A stretch of 64,000 nucleotides of DNA from Clostridia bacterium (GTDB lineage Bacteria; Bacillota; Clostridia; Oscillospirales; CAG-272). The position numbers were made by a program, and so were the translations under genes. Within the stretch, counting starts at the first letter, position 1, and each line of letters starts with the position of its first letter. The notes below the pieces were generated by a model. The model was given only the letters and a program-made list of their open reading frames with translations. It was not told the DNA's origin and did not search any database. Shown one piece after another: positions 8,077-17,232 of this stretch. Location: positions 62,001 through 126,000 of the forward strand of contig JAFULR010000008.1 in NCBI GenBank assembly GCA_017483195.1, read 5' to 3'.

Positions 8077-9174
8077 ATGAAAGTTGCATTACAAAACCTC
8101 ACAAAGGTCTTCCCTAACCGCGATAAGAAAAAGGTTAATGAAGACGTTGTAGCGGTAAACAACTTTACCTTTGAGATCCCCGACGGTAAGCTCATCGGCT
8201 TGCTTGGTCCTTCGGGATGCGGTAAAAGTACTACCCTCTACATGATCAGTGGTTTGCAGAAACCCTCTTCCGGTCAGATATTCTTCGGTGACGAGGACGT
8301 TACTGAGCTTCCGACCGAAAAACGCGGCGTAGGCTTGGTATTCCAGAACTACGCGCTTTACCCCCACATGACGGTAAAGCAGAACATCCTCTTCCCCTTG
8401 CAGAACCTTAAGGGCGACGATAAGCTCTCTAAGGACGTAATGCTTGAAAGAGCATATGAAGCTGCAAGACTCGTTCAGATCGACGAGCTTATGGACAGAA
8501 AGCCCAGCGAGCTTTCCGGTGGTCAGCAGCAGCGTGTTGCTATCGCCCGTGCGCTCGTAAAGATGCCTCGCGTTCTTCTTCTCGACGAGCCTCTTTCTAA
8601 CCTTGACGCGCGTCTCAGACTTCAGACACGTGAAGAGATCAAGAGAATCCAGATGGAAACCGGCATTACAACAATTTTCGTAACTCACGACCAGGAAGAA
8701 GCTATGAGCATTTCTGATTTCATCGTAGTTATGAAGCTCGGTGTTGTTCAGCAGGTAGGCAAGCCTCAGGAGGTTTATGATAACCCCGCTAACCTTTTCG
8801 TTGCCAAGTTCCTTGGTACTCCTCCCATCAACGTTCTTGACGGTGAAGTTAAGGGTGGCAAGCTCCTTATCGGCGGCGCTGCTGTTCTCGATGTTCCCGG
8901 TGTTGCTGATCAGGCTGTTACCGTAGGCATTCGTCCCGAGGGCTTTAACCTCGATCCCAACGGTTCCTTCGTTTGTGACCTTTCTAACGTTGAGGTTATG
9001 GGACGTGACGTAAGCGTTGTTTCAAAGCATGCTAACTCTCAGAATCCCGTTGTTAGATCTATAATCAACTCTGACGCAACCATTGACACAACTGCAAGTA
9101 CTATAAGCTACTCTCTTAAGCCTCACAAGGTATTCATCTTCAAAAAGGATACCGAGGAAAGAATTTATTTTTAA
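8077..9174 (+). CDS. Sugar ABC transporter ATP-binding subunit (MalK/UgpC/MsmX type)
   Basis: A 365-residue ATPase that energises the importer encoded just downstream. Walker A is GPSGCGKST at residues 44-52. The Q-loop is in VFQNYALYPHMT, the ABC signature is LSGGQQQR near residue 148, and Walker B is LLLDEPLSNLD near residue 169. The H-loop is FVTHDQEEA near residue 200. A C-terminal TOBE-like regulatory domain follows residue 240, which places it in the carbohydrate uptake type 1 (CUT1) group. The ribosome site is GGAG, seven bases before the ATG. It heads the importer genes, with 12 bases to the first permease. A second MsmX-like ATPase lies at 62331. Confidence 0.93.
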   Translation: MKVALQNLTKVFPNRDKKKVNEDVVAVNNFTFEIPDGKLIGLLGPSGCGKSTTLYMISGLQKPSSGQIFFGDEDVTELPTEKRGVGLVFQNYALYPHMTVKQNILFPLQNLKGDDKLSKDVMLERAYEAARLVQIDELMDRKPSELSGGQQQRVAIARALVKMPRVLLLDEPLSNLDARLRLQTREEIKRIQMETGITTIFVTHDQEEAMSISDFIVVMKLGVVQQVGKPQEVYDNPANLFVAKFLGTPPINVLDGEVKGGKLLIGGAAVLDVPGVADQAVTVGIRPEGFNLDPNGSFVCDLSNVEVMGRDVSVVSKHANSQNPVVRSIINSDATIDTTASTISYSLKPHKVFIFKKDTEERIYF

Positions 9175-9186
9175 GGAGATACAATT

Positions 9187-10134
9187 ATGGTAGATAGCAA
9201 ACAACAATGGAAAGCGTGGATATACCTTGCTCCGGCTCTCATTTTGTTGGCGATCTTTACTGTTTGGCCCATTATCAACACTTCGATCATGGCCTTTCAG
9301 GAGGGCTTCAACGAAATGGATGCGCTCCGAGTAGGTAGATGGGGCTTCCCCATTGGATTTGGAAACTTTGAAAGAGTTTTGAACTATAACAGATTCATTA
9401 CTGCTCTTACAAATACCATTATCCTTTGTGTCCCCACCGTTCTTCTCTCCACGCTCCTTGCTCTTATTATTTCTGTATGTCTTAACTCTATTAAGGCTTT
9501 CAACAGATTTTTGCAGACAATCTATTTCCTTCCTTACGTTACAAACTCCATCGCTATCGGTATGGTATTTGCGGCAATGTTCAATATCGTTGGTAACACA
9601 TCCGCAGCTAACCCCATCATCGACACATACGGTATTATCAATACTGCTCTCCAGTCGATCGGACTTGAACCCATCAACTGGATCAACGCGGGTTCAACGT
9701 ATGAAGCAAATATGGCTGTTATGATAATCTACATTATCTGGAACGCACTTCCCTTTAAGATCCTCGTTCTTCTCGGAGCTTTGCAGAGCGTTAACAAGCA
9801 GTATTACGATGCTGCCAAGGTTGACGGCACGGGTAAGGTTCGTACGTTCACAAGAATCACAGTTCCGCTTCTTTCTCCCATGATCACATATGTTGTTATC
9901 ACGGGCTTCATCGGCGGATTCAAGGAATATTCAAGTATCGTCGGCGTATTCGGTGACGATATGGGTCCCACAGGCGCTCCCGGTTCCTTGAACACTATGG
10001 TTGGTCTTATTTACGATGCTATTGAATCCGGTAATACCGGTATCGCATCCGCTGCTGCTCTTATACTGTTTGGTATTATCTTTATCATCACTATGATAAA
10101 CCTTGCCATCAGTAAAAAGACAACATATTATTAA
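9187..10134 (+). CDS. Sugar ABC transporter permease (MalF/UgpA-like)
   Basis: A 315-residue permease with about six transmembrane helices; the first spans residues about 11-30. The EAA loop that contacts the ATPase is DAAKVDGTGKVRTFTRIT near residue 205, followed by VPLLSP as expected for CUT1 permeases. There is no large periplasmic insertion, unlike enterobacterial MalF. AAGGAGAT sits eight bases before the ATG. The stop overlaps the ribosome-site region of the next permease gene. The substrate cannot be read from the sequence. Confidence 0.92.
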   Translation: MVDSKQQWKAWIYLAPALILLAIFTVWPIINTSIMAFQEGFNEMDALRVGRWGFPIGFGNFERVLNYNRFITALTNTIILCVPTVLLSTLLALIISVCLNSIKAFNRFLQTIYFLPYVTNSIAIGMVFAAMFNIVGNTSAANPIIDTYGIINTALQSIGLEPINWINAGSTYEANMAVMIIYIIWNALPFKILVLLGALQSVNKQYYDAAKVDGTGKVRTFTRITVPLLSPMITYVVITGFIGGFKEYSSIVGVFGDDMGPTGAPGSLNTMVGLIYDAIESGNTGIASAAALILFGIIFIITMINLAISKKTTYY

Positions 10135-10148
10135 TGGAGGTAACAGAT

Positions 10149-11090
10149 ATGGCAGAAAATATTAAAAACGTTACCCCCAATAATACCTCCCTTCACGTTA
10201 TGAAGGAAAAGGATATGAACCAGGTCAACAAAACCGCTAAGGTGATGAAGGTTCTTGGTTATGTCGCAGTTTATGCGTTCCTTGCATTTATGGCTGTAAT
10301 CGTACTTTTCCCCTTCTATTGGATGCTTATCTCCTCTGTTAAGGATATTTACGAGTACAACCGTTCCGTTCCCACGCTTTGGCCCGAGGTAATTCATTTC
10401 GGTAACTACGTAAGAGCCCTTGAAGCCGCTAACCTTGAAAGAGTGTTCCTCAATACCGTTTACGTTGGTATTGTTTCTACAATTCTTTCACTTGTTATCA
10501 CGGTTCTCTCTGCCTTTGCTTTCGCAAGACTTGAGTTCAAGGGAAGAGATGCACTTTTTGCAGGTCTTCTTGCAACAATGATGATTCCCGGTGAGCTTTT
10601 CACCATCACAAACTACCAGACAACCTATTACTTCGGCTGGAATAATACAGACACTTGGGGATTTACCATCCTTATCGTACCCTTCCTTGTAAGTACTTTC
10701 TATATTTACTTGTTAAAGCAGAACTTCTTGCAGATACCCAATGAGCTTTACCTTGCCGCTAAGGTTGACGGTGTTAGCGATCTTAAGTATCTTTGGAAGG
10801 TTATGATTCCTCTCTCATTCCCCACCCTTGTTTCTATCACCATCCTTAAGATGATGGGTGCATGGAACACATACGTATGGCCCAACCTCGTTATCAAGGA
10901 TCCTGATTTCCTTCTTGTTACTAACGGTATCAGAAACGGTGACTACTCAGTACCCGATGCGATCGATATGATCGACTACCCCGTACAGATGGCTGCTGTT
11001 ACTATGGTATCCATTCCTCTCTTCATTGTATTCCTCTTCTTCAGAAAGTACATCATGAAGGGCGTATCCAGAAGCGGTATCAAGGGATAA
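10149..11090 (+). CDS. Sugar ABC transporter permease (MalG/UgpE-like)
   Basis: A 313-residue inner-membrane partner of the preceding permease. A cytoplasmic N-terminal tail of about 35 residues is followed by six predicted helices. The EAA loop AAKVDGVSDLKYLWKVMIP lies near residue 200. An upstream in-frame ATG at 10134 overlaps the stop of the previous gene, but it runs into GGAGG (10136-10140). That site is placed correctly for ATG 10149, which is therefore chosen. The protein ends KGVSRSGIKG, the usual CUT1 MalG-type C-terminus. Confidence 0.92.
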   Translation: MAENIKNVTPNNTSLHVMKEKDMNQVNKTAKVMKVLGYVAVYAFLAFMAVIVLFPFYWMLISSVKDIYEYNRSVPTLWPEVIHFGNYVRALEAANLERVFLNTVYVGIVSTILSLVITVLSAFAFARLEFKGRDALFAGLLATMMIPGELFTITNYQTTYYFGWNNTDTWGFTILIVPFLVSTFYIYLLKQNFLQIPNELYLAAKVDGVSDLKYLWKVMIPLSFPTLVSITILKMMGAWNTYVWPNLVIKDPDFLLVTNGIRNGDYSVPDAIDMIDYPVQMAAVTMVSIPLFIVFLFFRKYIMKGVSRSGIKG

Positions 11091-11164
11091 TAATTATTAG
11101 GTTATTAGCCACAAGGCAATAATAAATATTTTTTCATTCAATTATGAAAGGACGGACAAAACCA

Positions 11165-12556
11165 ATGAAAAAAGTTCTCTCTCTCGTGCTTGCTCTTGCT
11201 ATGGTAGCAAGCATGCTCATGCTCGTTGCATGTCCCAAACCCCCCATTGCTCCCGGTTGGCAGATCGGCGAAACAACATTTGATACAGAAACACCCGTAA
11301 CTATCAAGTTCTACAGCACAATGGGTAAGAATCTCATCGAGACTATCGACCCCTTCCTTGCTCAGTTTATGGAAATGTATCCCAACATCACTGTTGAGCA
11401 TACACAGCCCGGTGGTTACGACGAGGTTCGTGACACAATTAAGACAGAGCTTCAGGTTAATGAGCAGCCCAACATCGCTTACTGCTACCCCGACCACGTT
11501 GCTATGTACAACCGTTCCGGTAGAGTAATCACTCTTGACCAGTTCATCGACCACGAGATCTACGGTCTTACAGCTGAGCAGAAGGCTGACTTCATCGAAG
11601 GTTTCTACAATGAAGGTAAGCAGTTCGGCGACGGCTGGATGTACACTCTCCCCTTCTCAAAGTCAACTGAGGTTCTTTACTACAACAAGACATTCTTTGA
11701 TAAAAACGGTCTTTCTGTTCCCACAACTTGGGAAGAGATGGAAGCAGTTTGCAGACAGATCAAGGCTCTCGTTCCCGATTCCACTCCTCTCGGATACGAC
11801 TCCGAGGCTAACTGGTTCATCACAATGTGCGAGCAGTACGGTTCTAACTACACTTCCGCATCCGGTGACCACTACCTCTTTGATAACGAAACAAACAGAT
11901 CCTTCGTTAAGATGTTCTCTGAATGGCACTACGACGGTCTTGTAACAACAAAAGAGCTTAACGGTACTAACTATACTTCCGGTCTCTTTGTTGAGCAGAA
12001 ATCCTTCATGTCCATCGGTTCCTCTGCAGGTGCTACTCACCAGAGACCCGCTGCAGTTGATGGCGCATATCCCTTCGAAGTAGGCATCGCTCCCATTCCT
12101 CAGGTTGACGCAGCTAACAACCCCAAGGTTATCTCTCAGGGTCCTTCTCTCTGCTTGCTTGACGGTGGCGATTCTCAGGAAAACATCGCTGCATGGCTTC
12201 TTATGAAGTTCCTCACAACTAACGTTCAGCTTCAGGCTGCTTTCGCTGATGCTTCCGGTTACGTTCCCGTTCTTAAGTCCGTTACCGAAGTTCCCAAGTT
12301 CGCTGAAAAGCTTGAAAAGGCTGACGGTGGCAACAACATCGCTTATCTTTCTATGAAGGTTTGCTTGGAGCAGGCTGATTACTACTACACATCTCCTGCT
12401 TTCAACGGTTCTTCCACAGCTCGTGACCAGGTTGGTTACCTTATGCAGGCTGCTATGTCCGGTTACAAGTCCTACGTTGAGTCCGGCAAGAGCATTGACG
12501 AGTTGATCGACAAGGTATTCAAGGACGCTATCAACGAGTGCGAAAACCAGCTTTAA
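11165..12556 (+). CDS. Extracellular solute-binding lipoprotein of the ABC importer (family 1)
   Basis: A 463-residue substrate-binding lipoprotein. The signal peptide is residues 1-22 with lipobox LVAC and lipidated Cys23. The mature protein has the family 1 fold, with FYSTMGKNLIETIDPFLAQF opening the first lobe and a YNKTFFDKNGL segment that is common in sugar binders. An upstream in-frame ATG at 11144 would add seven residues, but AAAGGA (11147-11152) lies between them, so ATG 11165 is preferred. It follows the two permeases by 74 bases and is followed after 45 bases, with no terminator, by two surface lipoproteins. Ligand unknown. Confidence 0.92.
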   Translation: MKKVLSLVLALAMVASMLMLVACPKPPIAPGWQIGETTFDTETPVTIKFYSTMGKNLIETIDPFLAQFMEMYPNITVEHTQPGGYDEVRDTIKTELQVNEQPNIAYCYPDHVAMYNRSGRVITLDQFIDHEIYGLTAEQKADFIEGFYNEGKQFGDGWMYTLPFSKSTEVLYYNKTFFDKNGLSVPTTWEEMEAVCRQIKALVPDSTPLGYDSEANWFITMCEQYGSNYTSASGDHYLFDNETNRSFVKMFSEWHYDGLVTTKELNGTNYTSGLFVEQKSFMSIGSSAGATHQRPAAVDGAYPFEVGIAPIPQVDAANNPKVISQGPSLCLLDGGDSQENIAAWLLMKFLTTNVQLQAAFADASGYVPVLKSVTEVPKFAEKLEKADGGNNIAYLSMKVCLEQADYYYTSPAFNGSSTARDQVGYLMQAAMSGYKSYVESGKSIDELIDKVFKDAINECENQL

Positions 12557-12601
12557 TTTGAAATTTAAAGTTAACACTAATTTAGTTTCTACTATTATTT
12601 T

Positions 12602-13942
12602 ATGAAAACAAGTTTAAAAATTATCAGCGTCGTTCTTCTTCTCTGTGTTTTTACTTCTTGTTTTGTATCTTGTGAATTTCCTTGGACTTCCACAACTACA
12701 GGGGGCGGTCAGCCCTCTGAGTTTGTGGATTATGCGTCCCAGGTAAAGCTTGACTTTACTTCTACAAGAGCAAGACAGGAGGTTACACTCCATTTGCACG
12801 TTGACGGAGACACGACTCACTTTGACCTTCAATCACCCATTGACGGTTCCTACATTCTTAAAGCAAGATATCTTGGTGTAGATACACCCGAATCTACGGG
12901 CGCTATCGAGAAATGGGGCAAAAAAGCTTCTACCTTCACCAAGGAAAGACTTTTAAACGCAACTTCCATCATCGTTGAGAGCGATACTCACGTTTGGAAT
13001 ACTGACTCTAACGGAAGACACTTGGTTTGGGTATGGTATAAGACGGCAGAAATGACGGATTACAGATTGCTCAACCTCGAGCTTCTTCAGCAGGGTCTTG
13101 CAAAACCCAAGGGTACGGATAACGTTTACGGTACATTCTGCTTCGACGCTTATATGCAGGCTAGAGCTCACAAGCTCCACGTTTTCAGCACTGAGCGCGA
13201 TCCCGATTTCTATGACGGTATGCCCATTCCCGTTACCCTTCTTGACCTTGCTACAAACCCCGAAAAGTATGACGGCAAGACCGTTACATTTGAGGCGGTT
13301 ATCACCCGTGATTTTGGTGGTAGCATCTACCTTCAGGCTTTCAACGAGGAAACAGGTATGTACCACGGTATTAGTGCATACTACGGTTACCAGTTCGGCG
13401 GTATGGATCAGATTACCCCCGGTAACCTTATGAGAATCGTTGGTAAGGTATCTTATTGGGAAGGCGGCGGAACTTATCAGATCTCCGACCTTAAGTACAA
13501 TGAGTTCTCACCCAAGCCCGAAGAAAACATCGCTATCATCGAGCCCGGTCACGAAATAGTTTATGCACTTACCTCCCCCGAAGAGTTCTGCAACGGTAAA
13601 CGCGAGGTTCTCGTTACCAATGAAGAGGGAGAAGAGACACTTAAGACGTTCTCTTATGCAGATCTCGCACTCGATACGGCAATCGAAATGCACGACCTTA
13701 AGGTTACTGACGTAAGAACAACCGTAAACAGCGAAACCAGCAAGGGCGCTATGACTCTTACTTGCGTAGCTAACGGAAAAACAGTTTATGTTAGAACTGA
13801 GGTTCTCAAGTATGCTGACGGAACAATCGTTACTGCAGAATACTTCCAGGGCAAGACAATTGACGTAAAGGGTCTTGTTGGTTACTACAACGGACAGTAT
13901 CAGATACAGCTTCTGACACTTAATGACGTTGTTGTAAAATAA
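12602..13942 (+). CDS. Surface lipoprotein nuclease: thermonuclease (SNase) domain plus OB-fold domains
   Basis: A 446-residue predicted lipoprotein. The signal peptide ends at Cys20 or Cys24 (TSC / VSC). Residues about 50-200 match the staphylococcal nuclease fold. VDGDT opens the domain. RYLGVDTPE holds the equivalents of catalytic Arg35 and Glu43, and NGRHLVWVW holds the equivalent of Arg87, so all three catalytic residues are present. LLQQGLAKP is another family motif. Two OB-fold-like segments follow (about 205-305 and 325-446). The SNase-plus-OB arrangement recalls B. subtilis YhcR, a sugar-non-specific extracellular nuclease. It lies in the same transcription unit as a complete ABC importer, which suggests digestion of nucleic acid outside the cell; the link to the importer is inference. 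Confidence 0.85.
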   Translation: MKTSLKIISVVLLLCVFTSCFVSCEFPWTSTTTGGGQPSEFVDYASQVKLDFTSTRARQEVTLHLHVDGDTTHFDLQSPIDGSYILKARYLGVDTPESTGAIEKWGKKASTFTKERLLNATSIIVESDTHVWNTDSNGRHLVWVWYKTAEMTDYRLLNLELLQQGLAKPKGTDNVYGTFCFDAYMQARAHKLHVFSTERDPDFYDGMPIPVTLLDLATNPEKYDGKTVTFEAVITRDFGGSIYLQAFNEETGMYHGISAYYGYQFGGMDQITPGNLMRIVGKVSYWEGGGTYQISDLKYNEFSPKPEENIAIIEPGHEIVYALTSPEEFCNGKREVLVTNEEGEETLKTFSYADLALDTAIEMHDLKVTDVRTTVNSETSKGAMTLTCVANGKTVYVRTEVLKYADGTIVTAEYFQGKTIDVKGLVGYYNGQYQIQLLTLNDVVVK

Positions 13943-13971
13943 AACATTTTTAAATTTTATAAGGAGCTACT

Positions 13972-16900
13972 ATGAAAAGAATTTTAAGTCTCGTACTCAT
14001 TTTGATTCTTTCTCTCAGTGTACTTACCGCGTGCGACGTTCCTGCTCAGCTTCAGGATATTCTCGCTTCTCTCGGTATCGGTACACCTTCCGTTTCCTAT
14101 GATTTGGATAACGCTAAGAGCACTCTCAGAGAGCTTTATCCCAATCTTCTTCCCACAAAGGAAACACCCGTTCCCTCCACAATCGCTAACTTTAACGTAA
14201 CTAAGGTTCTTACTTGCGCTGACGGTAAGTACACAGTTACTTGGTCCACAAACGTTGACTCCATTGAGATCGTTGATTACGTTCCTACTAAGGAAGGCGA
14301 CATCTTCTCTGCTGAGACAACCTCCACAGTAAAGGTTAAGATGGGCTCTGAGGACGTTAACTACGTTCTTACAGCTACAATCACAGCTCCCGACAACACA
14401 ACTGCTGTTGTTGATTTCACTCTCGTTATTCCTAAGCTCGACTGTGATTCTCACGAGGATTACATGGCAGCTGTTAAGGATCAGGAGCTTATGATCAAGG
14501 GTATCGTTGTTGCTATCAACTCCGTTTCACTTGGTAATAAGTACAATCACGTATTCCTTGCAGACACAGACGTAGTAGGCGGTTACTACTGCTATAAGCT
14601 TGCTGCAGACCCTGCTGATCTTGGTGTTAAGGTTGGTATGACAGTTACTGTTAGCGGTAAGATGTCTCCTTATTCCGGTATGCAGGAAATCACCGGCGGT
14701 CAGCTCGTTATTCTTGATGATTCCATCCAGAGCGTTGAGCCTGTTGATATAACTGACAAGTTTGCAGCAGGTGCAGATCTTGGTGCTTACGTTGCTCTTC
14801 CCGTTACAATCAAGGGTGTAGAGATTGGTACTCAGGACCTTGTAGCAGAAACTTCTCAGTATCTTTATTTCTCTATCGGTGAGGAAAAGGGTTACGTTAG
14901 AACTTATGTAACTGACTTCCCTGCCGGTATGCTCACAGCGGCAGACAAAGCTACAATCGATGCTGATCACGCTGCACACTTCGGCTACAAGGCTGACGTT
15001 ACAGGTATTCTCATCCTTTACAGCGGCGCGCCTTATCTCATTCCTATGAGTGTTACACCTTTCACCAACTACGTTGAGGTTATCAAGACCGATGCTGAAA
15101 AGGTTGCTTCCGAAAAGGAAACACTTAAGGTTACAAACAGCTTTACAGCAGACGGAACAATGACACTTCCTCTTGTTGGTGTAAACTATGACGACGTTAC
15201 TATCGCTTGGACATCCGACAGCGAGTACATCGTTATTGCTGAGGATGGCACTGCTACAGTAACAGTTCCCGACACAAAGACTGTTGTTAAGCTTACAGCT
15301 ACTCTCACTTGCGGAGAAGCAACTGAGACAGTTGAAATTGAAGTTACTCTTAACAAGAAGGCTCTTACAGCAGGCGAAGCTGCTGCAATTGGCGGAACAT
15401 TTGAACACAACACATACACTGAAGGTAAATACCTCATCGCAGGTATTGTAACTGAGGTTTACAACGATACATACGGTAATATGTACATTAAGGATGAGCT
15501 CGGCAACGTTCTCACAGTTTACGGTACATACTCCGCTGACGGTTCCGTAAGATATGATGCTATGGAATCTAAGCCCGTTGCAGGCGACTATGTAGTTCTT
15601 CTCGGTGTTCTTGGTCAGTACAACGGTACTGCTCAGACAAAGAACGCTTGGATCGTATCTTGGACAACTCCCACAGATATTCCTACTGCTAATGCTACAG
15701 GTACTGCTAATCCCAATTACACAGCTGATAAATACCTTGTAACAGGTACAGTTACAGAGGTAGCTAATACTCAGTACGGTAACCTCTACATCGAGGATGC
15801 TCAGGGCAACAAGCTCTACCTCTACGGTCTCTATGACCAGCTCGGCAACAGATACGACGCTATGACAAAGGCTCCCGCTGTTGGCGATACAATTACAGTT
15901 CTTACAGTTCTTGGTGCTTACAAGGATGCTCCTCAGGGTAAGAATGCTACTCTCGTAGCTCATACAGTTGCTGAAGGTGGCAACCAGGGCGGCGAAGATA
16001 ATCCTCCTGTTGAGGACAAGGAAGTTTCCTACATCTTCGGTATGACTCAGGGTAACGTTAACAATACTATCTACTACCTTGTAGGTGGTATGAACGGCTA
16101 CTTCATGGATACAACAACAGACGCTTCTAAGGCTCTTCACGTATATCTTGAAGAGACAGACGGCGGCTACTACTTCTACTGCTACGTTGGTGAAGTTAAG
16201 ACATACATCAACATGGTAGTTAGCGGTACACACGTAAACGGTGCTTACGAGGCAGCTGCTTCCACAGTTTACAGACTTGATGCTGAAAAGATGACACTTA
16301 TCTCTGCTGTTGACGGAAAAGATTACTGGTTCGCTACAAGAAATGACAACACCTATACAACAATGGGTCCCTGCGCAGTTTCCTACAACGGCTTCTACGG
16401 TGTTCTCTACCCTGTAGAGGGTGGCGAGGTTACACCTCCTGAAGGCGGCGAAGGCGGCGAGACAGGCTCTAAGGAAGTAACAATTCCTGAGGCTCTCAAG
16501 GCAGCAGACGGCACAGAGGTTGTTGTTAGCGGTAGAGTAATCGAGGCTGACGAGTGGAACACTCAGTACAACAACATGTCCGTTACTATCATCGACGAAG
16601 ATGGTAACACACTTTACATCTTCAGACTTGGTACACAGGTAACAGTTGGTGATATCATCACAGTTACAGGTAAGATGGCTACTTTCTACGAGAGCAGACA
16701 GATCGGCCAGGGTGCAACTGCTGTTGTTACAGGTCACGTTGATCCTGTTAAGCCCGAAGGAAACGTTGCTGCTTCCATCGACTTCTCTAACGTAGCTAAT
16801 CGTACAGCTATGTCTGCTAATGCTCAGGTTTGGGAGTCCAACGGCTTGAAGGTTTCTAACAACAAGCACGAATCCACACAGGATGTTAAGGACTATACTG

Positions 16901-17148
16901 CACCTGCTCGTTTCTATGCGAATACAAATCTCGTTATTGAATACACAGGTATGACAAAGATCGTATTCAACCTCAACTCCGGTAAGCCCGCATCCGGTCT
17001 TACAGACTCCATCGCAGCTGCTGATGGTGTTACAGTAACTGTTGACGGTTACACTGTAACAGTTGAGTTTGCTTCTGCAGTAAATAGTTTTACAGTTGCA
17101 AAGCTCGTTGCTCAGATCCGTGTAAACTCTATTGAGGTTTACAACTAA
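13972..17148 (+). CDS. Large multi-domain surface lipoprotein with repeated OB-fold-like and Ig-like domains
   Basis: A 1058-residue lipoprotein with lipobox LTAC and Cys21. I see no catalytic motif. After the anchor comes an atrophied Ig-like segment, then OB-fold-like segments around residues 165-260 and 265-360. A second Ig-like segment (about 385-465) follows. Two clearly homologous OB-like repeats span about 475-565 and 580-665; compare YLIAGIVTEVYNDTYGNMYI with YLVTGTVTEVANTQYGNLYI. A glycine-rich linker near 825-840 leads to another OB segment (about 840-920). A C-terminal beta-sandwich starts around 930. OB folds next to a nuclease gene suggest nucleic acid binding, but glycan binding is also possible. 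Codons are strongly biased and uniform, as for a highly expressed protein. Confidence 0.8.
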   Translation: MKRILSLVLILILSLSVLTACDVPAQLQDILASLGIGTPSVSYDLDNAKSTLRELYPNLLPTKETPVPSTIANFNVTKVLTCADGKYTVTWSTNVDSIEIVDYVPTKEGDIFSAETTSTVKVKMGSEDVNYVLTATITAPDNTTAVVDFTLVIPKLDCDSHEDYMAAVKDQELMIKGIVVAINSVSLGNKYNHVFLADTDVVGGYYCYKLAADPADLGVKVGMTVTVSGKMSPYSGMQEITGGQLVILDDSIQSVEPVDITDKFAAGADLGAYVALPVTIKGVEIGTQDLVAETSQYLYFSIGEEKGYVRTYVTDFPAGMLTAADKATIDADHAAHFGYKADVTGILILYSGAPYLIPMSVTPFTNYVEVIKTDAEKVASEKETLKVTNSFTADGTMTLPLVGVNYDDVTIAWTSDSEYIVIAEDGTATVTVPDTKTVVKLTATLTCGEATETVEIEVTLNKKALTAGEAAAIGGTFEHNTYTEGKYLIAGIVTEVYNDTYGNMYIKDELGNVLTVYGTYSADGSVRYDAMESKPVAGDYVVLLGVLGQYNGTAQTKNAWIVSWTTPTDIPTANATGTANPNYTADKYLVTGTVTEVANTQYGNLYIEDAQGNKLYLYGLYDQLGNRYDAMTKAPAVGDTITVLTVLGAYKDAPQGKNATLVAHTVAEGGNQGGEDNPPVEDKEVSYIFGMTQGNVNNTIYYLVGGMNGYFMDTTTDASKALHVYLEETDGGYYFYCYVGEVKTYINMVVSGTHVNGAYEAAASTVYRLDAEKMTLISAVDGKDYWFATRNDNTYTTMGPCAVSYNGFYGVLYPVEGGEVTPPEGGEGGETGSKEVTIPEALKAADGTEVVVSGRVIEADEWNTQYNNMSVTIIDEDGNTLYIFRLGTQVTVGDIITVTGKMATFYESRQIGQGATAVVTGHVDPVKPEGNVAASIDFSNVANRTAMSANAQVWESNGLKVSNNKHESTQDVKDYTAPARFYANTNLVIEYTGMTKIVFNLNSGKPASGLTDSIAAADGVTVTVDGYTVTVEFASAVNSFTVAKLVAQIRVNSIEVYN

Positions 17149-17163
17149 TTAATAATTAGTTTT

Positions 17164-17190
17164 CCCCTCGCCTCTCGGCGAGGGGATTTT
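17164..17190 (+). terminator. Terminator of the ABC importer/nuclease operon
   Basis: A 9-bp GC-rich stem CCCCTCGCC/GGCGAGGGG (17164-17172, 17177-17185) is followed by ATTTTTAT. Confidence 0.9.
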
Positions 17191-17203
17191 TATAAAAACA
17201 AAA

Positions 17204-17227
17204 AACAGCAGGATAATTCCTGCTGTT
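17204..17227 (-). terminator. Terminator of the surE operon
   Basis: A 10-bp stem AACAGCAGGA/TCCTGCTGTT with a 4-base loop. On the minus strand it is followed by a T-rich tract, just after the surE stop. Confidence 0.8.
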
Positions 17228-17232
17228 CTCTT

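Noticed and set aside
14527-16869. A 780-codon open frame on the minus strand inside the large lipoprotein gene
   Set aside because: It is a shadow of the strongly biased codon use of the plus-strand gene. Its translation is an unnatural Cys/Val/Ser/Asn mix, it has no ribosome site, and the plus frame has a signal peptide and internal domain repeats.
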